The notes beneath the pieces were generated by a model, which was not told where the DNA came from, did not search any database, and saw only the letters and a program-made list of their open reading frames with translations. Shown here piece after piece: positions 1-6,379 of a stretch of DNA of 8,044 nt (its first letter is position 1; the number at the start of each line of letters is the position of its first letter). This DNA comes from Desulfobia sp. Its GTDB lineage: Bacteria; Desulfobacterota; Desulfobulbia; Desulfobulbales; SURF-16. The DNA is taken from NCBI GenBank assembly GCA_030608985.1, contig JAUWDC010000036.1:1-8044 (forward strand), given 5' to 3'. Both the position numbers and the translations under genes were made by a program.

Positions 1-8
1 ATATTTTT

Positions 9-29
9 TCCGAAATCCGAAATCCGAAA
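9..29. repeat. Three tandem copies of a 7-bp unit (TCCGAAA)
   Basis: TCCGAAA occurs three times without interruption at 9-15, 16-22 and 23-29, followed by a further TC. It sits in the 91-base leader of the long + strand gene, which begins at the window edge, so the array could extend further left only in degenerate form (positions 1-8 are T-rich). The remaining leader (30-91) shows no convincing promoter, and no Shine-Dalgarno sequence precedes the start at 92. The unit shares a CGAAA core with repeats in the other two gaps of this window. Confidence 0.85.
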
Positions 30-91
30 TCATTTATTCCAAGTTTAGCACCGAATTAACGATACCTTTACGAAGTCTGCAATAAAATGAC

Positions 92-3000
92 ATGAACTCC
101 ACTTTCGATTCAGATGCCCTGAAAGCCAACCTGGAAGAAACAGCTGTAGATGAAATTATTATTGACCCATCTATGCAGCTTCTTCTGGAGGAAGCCGGTA
201 AATATAAAGGCATCCACAATACCCTGTACGAACTGCTCCATGAAATTTATCATCCATATCGAAACTGGACCCTCATCCTCCCCAGGCTCCGTACGTTTGT
301 TTTAAAAAACGCCCCTCTATACTGCCGATCTCCACAAAAAACCGCGACGTTTTCCCGCTTCACAGATCTCTTTTTTCTGGCCTTGAGAGACACGAAGAAA
401 AATGAGACCCTCCTTGCTTTAGGAGTGGAATCTCTTCTGGCCTATGTTGAAAAAATTATCACTGTTGCCGGTGCGGAGCTGCTCGAATATGACCACGCCC
501 TGGGACAGCTGTTTAACAAGCTGTATGACCTCGACAACGAGATAATCATGTTCATGGTTCAGGGCCACCATCCAATGAAAAAAATTGCCGGTGCCCTCCT
601 GGCCTTTAACCGGAATACTTCCGGACAAAAGCTTGACCTGCTGCCCGCAGGGAGATTGATGAAAAAGGTCCTGGCCTTAAACTATCAGTACTGGCTGGGT
701 GAAGAAGACCCTCAACCCTGGTTTCTCTCCCAATGCCACGATATGTGTGATGACTGGCAGGCAGGTAAACTCTTTAATGCCATCTCCCATGACCAGATTC
801 GTGCCCGGTCCAAAGAATTAGAAAAAATTGATATCGAGCACAACCCGGAAAAGCTTGCCCATTTGCTTGAGCTTCCTTCCCATATGGATCTGGTCCGGCT
901 GTACAAGGAAATTCCCACCAAACTGGCAACTGGTCAGGATAGAACAGATGGCCTGCCGCCAGATCGTTTTGCTGAAAACCGAAGGCTTATTTTCCTTTTC
1001 AGAATTATGAGGTTATCAGGCCTCTATCTCATTCACGAGGAAAGCCTACGGGAAATCAACCGCAGTTTGATCCACCTTATCCAACAGCAGACTTTTGAAG
1101 AAATTGAATCGTTCCTGCTAACGACCATGCAGCTTCTCAAGGAAAATGTCAGTCGCTATCCCCATACGGCACTTCAGTGTATTCAAGTCCTTGGCGCAGA
1201 AGTCTTTACTCGGGAAAATAGCCGACTTGTTGAAACCTTTCTTTGGGAGGCTGTCCGTTTCGGATTTCAGTATGCCAATGTGACAGGTATTGATTCAGAC
1301 TGGCAGCCGATCACCAACCCGGCCCATTTAGCCAATATCCGCGTCTGGATCAACCTGATCATGCAGGAGCCAAAATGGTGCGCGACCCTTTTCTCTGCTC
1401 TCATCATTAACCTGAAACTCTCCGGAACCTGTGTCAAGGATACTGATCTCTTTCAGCGTGACGTCAGCCGTCTACTCAATCACCCCGTGGAACCGGTGTA
1501 CAACCTGGTAAAACAATTCACCAAGCTTATGCCGGTGTTTTTTAACGAAATCGGCGCCGAAGGCCACCTGCGGGATGTCTCGACAGAAATAGATGAGATC
1601 CATAAACGCAAAGACGTTCTCATCCATTTTCTGCGCAAACAAAGTCACGTGGAGAGCTCCAACCTTATTGTCGACTTTATTAAATCCATCATCAATTTCT
1701 GGCGTACCAGAGATAAAAAAATTCTGGCTGAATTCCTTCCAGGAGAGGTGCTCTATCAAGTTTCTGCAGTCGGCCCGTTTGTCGATGATCTCCACACCCT
1801 GACAGCCAGAGTCTTTGAACTGCCGGGAATCAAGAATGAAACCGATCTTTTGAACTGGGACAAGCAGGAAATGGATCGCTTTCTCGCCTGGCAAAGCGAT
1901 ATTGACGACCGGGAAGTGAAACGTTTCCGCCTCTTGGTCCAGATGTACAAACTGCTATACCAGAAATACAACCTTGGCTTCCAGGAACTCCGCCAGCAAC
2001 TGCAGCAGGCTATTAATACCGGTTTTCCAGAAATGGAACAACTCCTGCTTGACCTTGAAATTTGCGATACAGTCCAATGTCTGAACTCACTTCTTGATCA
2101 CCTGGAGCACTTAAAAGAAATCATCTTAAGCGAAGAAACCTTCGAAGCCAAAGAGGACATCTATCATAAACGCCATATCGCTGTCGATATTCCTTCGGTA
2201 TATGGCCGCTACAATGAAAGAAAATTTGATGCCCTGGGTCTCTCCTTTCGCCTTGAGAACCTGGCCAATATTTACCTGGAAAAGCTCCCCTCAACAGTCA
2301 ACCTGACCATTATTACCAGGCCTACCTTTATCCGTATCCTCAAATGTCTTCGACTGTACCTTCGAGCTTTGAAAATTGATGGAATTAGCAGTAGAAAACT
2401 CGACACCTATGTCTCCCTGCTGTCTAACTCCCTTGGGATTAAACGTTTCTCCTATACCCAGTATCTTGACATCTTCAAAGGCCTGTCAGAGGGAGTAAAA
2501 GATGTCATTTATGCCTATTACACCAATATTCATCAGAACAACCTGTCAATTATCATTCCCCAAATAGGCTCTGCCAAGCTGCTGGCAAAATATCGTAATC
2601 TCTGGAAGGAAGAACAAAAGGACAGTGGAGAGGAGAGCACATCACGCGTGGACCAGGAAACCATCCACCGTCTTTCCGAAACCTTCTTGCGCGATCTGAT
2701 TGCGGAAACATTCGGCCTCCAGCATCTCGACAACTTTATCACCAGGATCTATCACGTTCTCGAACGCCAGAAAGAGCTGCTGGATGAAGACATGATTGAT
2801 CTGCTGATGACCTACAACTCTGAAAAAGTTATTCACCACATAGATCAGAAAAGTCCCCATTCCAGGAATCTTATTCTTCTTGGCAACAAAGGATTTAACC
2901 TGAGCCTGCTGGCCTCTGACAAAAAGCCTGTGCCTCCCGGCTTTGTCATCACTACGGAAATATTCCGCTGCTGGCCTGTCGTGAAAAATTTCCACATGGC

Positions 3001-4360
3001 CCGGAATGAATTCATGCGCCAGGTAAGACAGGCTCTGAATGAAGTTGAGCAGAAAACAGGCCGTGTCTATGGTGATCCTGCTAATCCGCTCTTGGTATCT
3101 GTTCGCAGTGGCGCATCCATCTCCATGCCCGGCATGATGGCCACAATTCATAATGTAGGTCTCAATGTTGAAATCGTTGAAGGTATTGCCGAGGTAACGG
3201 GTAAAAAATACCTGGCTTGGGATAATTACAGGCGCTTTATGCAATCATGGGCCATGGCCTTAGGACTGGAAAGAGAAGTGTTCCAGACCCTGATGAATGA
3301 CGCTAAGGCCCGCCATGGCGTCAGTGTCAAAAGGCTGTTCACTCCGGATCATATGAAGGAACTGGCCCTAAGCTATCAGCAGAAAATTCGGGACCTTGGT
3401 ATCTCCATTCCCGAGGACCCATGGCTACAGCTTACTGGAGCAATTGAACTGGTGCTTGCTTCCTGGGATGCTGAAAAAACCAGGGGCTATCGTGAACTGA
3501 TGGGTGTCTCGGACATGTGGGGTACAGCGGTTATTATTCAGGCCATGGTCTTCGGCAACCTGGACAGAAAATCCGGAAGCGGTGTTGTTTTTACCGCCCA
3601 CCCGTATAGAAAAGTCAGGCGTGTTGCACTGTGGGGTGACTATGCCGCCGGTGACCAGGGTGAGGATATTGTTGGTGGCCTCGTCACGACCTATCCAATT
3701 TCTGTAGAGCAGGCTGAGATTGATGGCAGGCCCGTGAAACACGCCCTGGAAAATAGATCCCCGGAAACCTATGAACAGCTTCTGGAAATTGCCAGGGACC
3801 TGGTGTATGAAAAACACTGGAACCCCCAGGAGATTGAATTCACCTTTGAAGGGCCCAAGGCATCAGATCTTTATATTCTTCAGACCAGAGACATGATCAC
3901 CATAAAGAAAAAAGAACGGTTTCATGTCTTTGCCGATAACAGCAAGGTACACCAGGATATTCTGGGGAAAGGTATTGGTGTCAGCGGCAGTGCGTTGTCC
4001 GGAGTGGCGGTTTTCAATGGTGAAAATATCAAGCAGCTGCGCCGGGAGAATCCTGGAACACCGCTTATACTTATCCGTCAGGATACGGTCCCTGAAGATA
4101 TTACTGAAATCTCAAAGGCCGATGGACTTCTCACTGCCCGCGGCGGCCAGACATCCCATGCGGCGGTCGTCACATTGAGACTGGAAAAAACGTGTGTTGT
4201 CGGCTGCCGAGACCTTCAGGTGTTTGAAACCGAAGAACGGTGTGTTCTCGGCGATCACACCATTCATTTTGGTGATCCCATCAGCATTGACGGTCGTCAG
4301 GGCTTATTTCTAAAAGGGCACCATGAAATAAAAGAAGAAATTCATATCCTGCCGATTTAA
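92..4360 (+). CDS. Large PPDK-like phosphotransferase: unknown N-terminal region plus ATP-grasp and phosphohistidine domains, no PEP/pyruvate barrel
   Basis: The product is 1422 residues. Residues ~925-1280 match the ATP-binding domain of pyruvate, phosphate dikinase: GNKGFNL (931-937), PVPPGFVI (946-953), SVRSGASISMPGMM (1003-1016), a GSGVVFT loop (1162-1168), GED (~1190), E1249 in EIEFTFE and Q1264/R1266 in LQTRDM, which sit where PPDK has its ATP/Mg-binding Glu, Gln and Arg. Residues ~1290-1410 are the swivel domain; GGQTSHAAVV carries the expected phosphorylated histidine, H1356. The protein stops ~11 residues after this domain, so the PEP/pyruvate-binding TIM barrel of true PPDK is missing. 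Residues 1-920 look soluble and mostly helical and are not recognised; the block IPSVYGRYNERKF (700-712) looks like a conserved motif. By analogy with rifampin phosphotransferase and water dikinases, it probably phosphorylates H1356 from ATP and passes phosphate to an unknown acceptor. The in-frame stop at 83-85 makes 92 the first possible ATG; no ribosome-binding site is visible. Domain assignment is firm, substrate unknown. Confidence 0.93.
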   Translation: MNSTFDSDALKANLEETAVDEIIIDPSMQLLLEEAGKYKGIHNTLYELLHEIYHPYRNWTLILPRLRTFVLKNAPLYCRSPQKTATFSRFTDLFFLALRDTKKNETLLALGVESLLAYVEKIITVAGAELLEYDHALGQLFNKLYDLDNEIIMFMVQGHHPMKKIAGALLAFNRNTSGQKLDLLPAGRLMKKVLALNYQYWLGEEDPQPWFLSQCHDMCDDWQAGKLFNAISHDQIRARSKELEKIDIEHNPEKLAHLLELPSHMDLVRLYKEIPTKLATGQDRTDGLPPDRFAENRRLIFLFRIMRLSGLYLIHEESLREINRSLIHLIQQQTFEEIESFLLTTMQLLKENVSRYPHTALQCIQVLGAEVFTRENSRLVETFLWEAVRFGFQYANVTGIDSDWQPITNPAHLANIRVWINLIMQEPKWCATLFSALIINLKLSGTCVKDTDLFQRDVSRLLNHPVEPVYNLVKQFTKLMPVFFNEIGAEGHLRDVSTEIDEIHKRKDVLIHFLRKQSHVESSNLIVDFIKSIINFWRTRDKKILAEFLPGEVLYQVSAVGPFVDDLHTLTARVFELPGIKNETDLLNWDKQEMDRFLAWQSDIDDREVKRFRLLVQMYKLLYQKYNLGFQELRQQLQQAINTGFPEMEQLLLDLEICDTVQCLNSLLDHLEHLKEIILSEETFEAKEDIYHKRHIAVDIPSVYGRYNERKFDALGLSFRLENLANIYLEKLPSTVNLTIITRPTFIRILKCLRLYLRALKIDGISSRKLDTYVSLLSNSLGIKRFSYTQYLDIFKGLSEGVKDVIYAYYTNIHQNNLSIIIPQIGSAKLLAKYRNLWKEEQKDSGEESTSRVDQETIHRLSETFLRDLIAETFGLQHLDNFITRIYHVLERQKELLDEDMIDLLMTYNSEKVIHHIDQKSPHSRNLILLGNKGFNLSLLASDKKPVPPGFVITTEIFRCWPVVKNFHMARNEFMRQVRQALNEVEQKTGRVYGDPANPLLVSVRSGASISMPGMMATIHNVGLNVEIVEGIAEVTGKKYLAWDNYRRFMQSWAMALGLEREVFQTLMNDAKARHGVSVKRLFTPDHMKELALSYQQKIRDLGISIPEDPWLQLTGAIELVLASWDAEKTRGYRELMGVSDMWGTAVIIQAMVFGNLDRKSGSGVVFTAHPYRKVRRVALWGDYAAGDQGEDIVGGLVTTYPISVEQAEIDGRPVKHALENRSPETYEQLLEIARDLVYEKHWNPQEIEFTFEGPKASDLYILQTRDMITIKKKERFHVFADNSKVHQDILGKGIGVSGSALSGVAVFNGENIKQLRRENPGTPLILIRQDTVPEDITEISKADGLLTARGGQTSHAAVVTLRLEKTCVVGCRDLQVFETEERCVLGDHTIHFGDPISIDGRQGLFLKGHHEIKEEIHILPI

Positions 4361-5520
4361 ACTAAGTCAGCCAGCACTTGGTTAGCAACAGGAAATGCTG
4401 TGGAAGTGAGACGAAGAGAGCCTTCATGGGTCTCCAGCAAATTCTGACCCATCAGCTCCAATAATGTCTCTCCGTAATAGTCTTCAGGGGTAAGATCGAA
4501 ACGTTCTTTCAACTCGGCAATGCTGATTCCACTCACCATTCGCAGGCCCATAATAACTGTTTCTCGAAAACGGGCCTTCCTGCATAAGCACTCTATTGAA
4601 GCAATGGGCAACTCATTATTATTCACCATCTGTGAAAAAAGAGCAGGATCCGCAATATTGCATATCCTGAGCCCTCTCAGCCCACTTACAGCCCCTGCCC
4701 CAAGCCCCAGATAGGACCTGTTCTGCCAATAGAGAATATTATGCCTGCATGCAAATCCTTTTCTGCAAAAATTGGAAATTTCGTAGCGCTGAAAATCAGA
4801 TGAAACCATTTCTGCTGTTATTTCTTCCATATCAGCCACTTCTTCCTCTGTGGGTAAAAGAGTCCTGTTCTCTGCAACTTTTCCGGCCAGGGGTGTGTTC
4901 TCTTCAACCATGAGCTCATATATTGACACGTGTTGTAGTCCAAGAGATACAGCTGTTTTCAGAGACTCTTTCCAGTCATCAAGGGTTTGGGTGGGTAGTC
5001 CATAGATCAAATCAATATTGATATTAGAAAACCCTCCCTGGCGAGCATATTCGATAGCCCGCAGCGCTTCTTCAGAGCTGTGACTGCGATCTATTTCCTG
5101 CAAAAGCCGATCAGAAAAGGACTGAACACCGATACTGAGCCTGTTAACTCCGGCCAGGTAGAGTGTGGAGAGGGTTTCTGTATCGACGGTGTTGGGGTTT
5201 GTCTCCACTGTAATCTCTGGATCAGAAACAAAGTGATATGAATGCAAACATTTCTCAATAATGGCAACAAGGTCTTTATTCTTAAGGGCTGTAGGTGTTC
5301 CACCACCAATATAGAGCGAACAAAAGGTCTGATTCCGACACCAGGGATGCTCTGCCATTACCTCCATTTGCTTAGAAAGAGCAGCAACATAGCCTTCAGG
5401 ATTCTGGCCGGCAAGAGGATACGAATTGAAAGAACAATAACTGCATTTACTGAGACAGAAGGGGATATGGATATACAGACCGGCGCCGGAGGGGCTCATT
5501 GTTTCAGAAGATTCCGGCAT
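4357..5520 (-). CDS. hemW: Radical SAM haem chaperone HemW (formerly annotated as HemN-like coproporphyrinogen oxidase)
   Basis: The product is 387 residues, the usual HemW length. The N-terminal motif GLYIHIPFCLSKCSYC carries the radical SAM [4Fe-4S] cysteines C22, C26 and C29. GGGTP (72-76), ETNPNT (106-111), GVNRLSIGVQSF (124-135) and IDLIYGLP (169-176) follow in the order expected for the SAM-binding barrel. HNILYW (260-265) matches the HNxxYW haem-binding motif reported for HemW, and the cysteine cluster is followed by Ser-Phe rather than the extra cysteine of HemN, so the haem-chaperone assignment is preferred over oxygen-independent coproporphyrinogen oxidase. Members bind haem and are thought to insert it into respiratory proteins. 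Two starts are possible: ATG at 5520 (25-base overlap with radC, AGGA directly against the start) or ATG at 5499 (residue 8), which forms a four-base ATGA overlap with the radC stop and leaves seven residues before GLYIHIP. Either way translation is probably coupled to radC. Its stop shares TTAA with the convergent large gene. Confidence 0.94.
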   Translation of the reverse strand: MPESSETMSPSGAGLYIHIPFCLSKCSYCSFNSYPLAGQNPEGYVAALSKQMEVMAEHPWCRNQTFCSLYIGGGTPTALKNKDLVAIIEKCLHSYHFVSDPEITVETNPNTVDTETLSTLYLAGVNRLSIGVQSFSDRLLQEIDRSHSSEEALRAIEYARQGGFSNINIDLIYGLPTQTLDDWKESLKTAVSLGLQHVSIYELMVEENTPLAGKVAENRTLLPTEEEVADMEEITAEMVSSDFQRYEISNFCRKGFACRHNILYWQNRSYLGLGAGAVSGLRGLRICNIADPALFSQMVNNNELPIASIECLCRKARFRETVIMGLRMVSGISIAELKERFDLTPEDYYGETLLELMGQNLLETHEGSLRLTSTAFPVANQVLADLV

Positions 5521-6230
5521 TCCTGCTTAATTTCTTCCATAATACCATGATCAGCAAAACTGAAGGGAGTATCATGGCTGCCGATTATAAGGTGGTCAAG
5601 AAGTTGGATATCCATAACCGAACAGGCCAAAAAAAGATTTTTCGTCAATATCCGGTCTGCGGAGGACGGTGTCTGGGAACCGGAAGGATGGTTGTGGGCG
5701 ATGACAAGTGACGCAGCATTGTTATCCAGAGCCATTTTAATAAGCTCTCGCGGGTAAATAGTATTACTGGCAAGGGTTCCCTCAAAAACCGTCTGCGCAT
5801 CTATGATGGCCAGACCTGTATCAAGGAGAATGACTTTAAAGACTTCTTTCTTCAGGTGCCGCATGGTGTGATTCAAATACTCAGCCACCTCACGGGATGA
5901 ACGCAGATAGTCCTTATCCTGCAAACGCTGATTGAGATAACGGCGGGCCACCCCCTGGATAAAATGAATGGCAAAACTATTCTGTTGGCCAATACCCTTT
6001 ACCTCTTGAAGGGTCTCAGGAGATGCTTCAAGGACAGTGCCCAAGGAACCAAACTGTGCAAGCAGGGCCCTGGCTTCTTGCTTACAATCTTTCCGAGGGG
6101 TCCCCAGGGTAAGAAGAAGCTCAAGGACCTCATCATCGTTCAGGGCATCCACACCTCGATTCAGGACCTTGTCCCGTAACCGCTGCCTGTGCCCTTTGGT
6201 CTTTTCTTCTGCTTTAGCCACGAAATCCAC
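5496..6230 (-). CDS. radC: RadC family JAMM/MPN-domain protein
   Basis: The product is 244 residues, slightly longer than the common 220-230. An N-terminal UPF0758-type segment (KGHRQRLRDKVL, then DEVLELLL at 33-40) is followed by a helix-hairpin-helix-like turn, VKGIG (77-81). The C-terminal RadC/JAB domain carries the metalloprotease-like signature HNHPSGSQTPSSAD with H179, H181 and D192; E162 in YPREL (or E150) could be the partner glutamate. The ending DHLIIGSHDTPFSF (212-225) is typical of the family. RadC was named for DNA repair, but direct evidence for that role is weak and its biochemical activity is unsettled; related proteins occur on mobile elements. The start is not ATG: GTG at 6230 is the first plausible codon after an in-frame stop at 6261-6263, and a second GTG lies at 6221 (residue 4). 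Both lie within or at the edge of an inverted-repeat arm and neither has a clear ribosome-binding site. hemW follows with an overlap. Confidence 0.93.
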   Translation of the reverse strand: MDFVAKAEEKTKGHRQRLRDKVLNRGVDALNDDEVLELLLTLGTPRKDCKQEARALLAQFGSLGTVLEASPETLQEVKGIGQQNSFAIHFIQGVARRYLNQRLQDKDYLRSSREVAEYLNHTMRHLKKEVFKVILLDTGLAIIDAQTVFEGTLASNTIYPRELIKMALDNNAASLVIAHNHPSGSQTPSSADRILTKNLFLACSVMDIQLLDHLIIGSHDTPFSFADHGIMEEIKQECRNLLKQ

Positions 6231-6373
6231 GAAAAAACACGAAATTATAAAACATATCTTTTAATTGCGGCTTTCGGATAGGCGAAGTTAACAAGTAATC
6301 CATTTATTTGATACACACGTTCTTTTCCAACAAGCATTTTCACTTTCGTGTTTTTTCGTGGGTTTCGTGGCTA
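6215..6373. repeat. 159-bp element with 30-bp inverted terminal repeats between radC and gatB
   Basis: The - strand of 6215-6244 and the + strand of 6344-6373 read the same 30 bases with one difference (A against G at 6226/6362). Each arm is itself built of TTTCGTG units: TTTCGTG, then TTTTTTCGTGG, then TTTCGTGGCTA. The arms enclose 99 bases (6245-6343) of AT-rich sequence with no recognisable gene. Both outer ends are TA. The left arm enters the first codons of radC and the right arm stops six bases from the gatB stop, so the element fills nearly the whole gap. It could be a non-autonomous MITE-like element or an interspersed palindromic repeat; no transposase gene is present. The 99-base loop makes a simple terminator unlikely. 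Confidence 0.75.
6244..6249 (-). promoter_or_regulatory. Candidate -10 box (TATAAT) ahead of radC
   Basis: A perfect TATAAT lies on the - strand directly beside the inner edge of the inverted-repeat arm. A start about seven bases downstream (near 6237) would give radC a leader of about 7 bases to GTG 6230, or 16 bases to GTG 6221. No good -35 box (TTGACA-like) is seen 16-18 bases upstream and no TG extension is present. AT-rich sequence makes a chance match possible, so this is tentative. Confidence 0.25.
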
Positions 6374-6379
6374 GATAAT

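Noticed and set aside
1472..1894. 140-codon - strand open frame inside the large gene
   Set aside because: Antisense to a continuous coding frame, no motif and no ribosome-binding site; treated as a shadow frame.
2642..3244. 200-codon open frame on the - strand inside the large gene
   Set aside because: It lies wholly antisense to the conserved dikinase domain, its peptide has no recognisable motif, and overlapping frames in this region are expected from the codon use of the real gene.
3425..3817. 130-codon - strand open frame opposite the ATP-grasp domain
   Set aside because: The + strand frame here carries conserved PPDK motifs (VFGN, GSGVVFT, GED), so the opposite frame is incidental.
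92..4360. Calling the large gene pyruvate, phosphate dikinase (ppdK) or PEP synthase
   Set aside because: The ATP and His domains fit, but the C-terminal PEP/pyruvate barrel needed for that reaction is absent and the N-terminal two thirds are foreign to both enzymes.
4357..5520. Calling this gene hemN (oxygen-independent coproporphyrinogen III oxidase)
   Set aside because: The cysteine cluster lacks the extra HemN cysteine and the HNxxYW haem-binding motif of HemW is present.
6215..6373. Inverted repeat as a rho-independent terminator of gatB
   Set aside because: The arms are 99 bases apart, the arm is AT-rich with its T-run inside rather than after the stem, and a stable stem-loop followed by a T-run is not seen.
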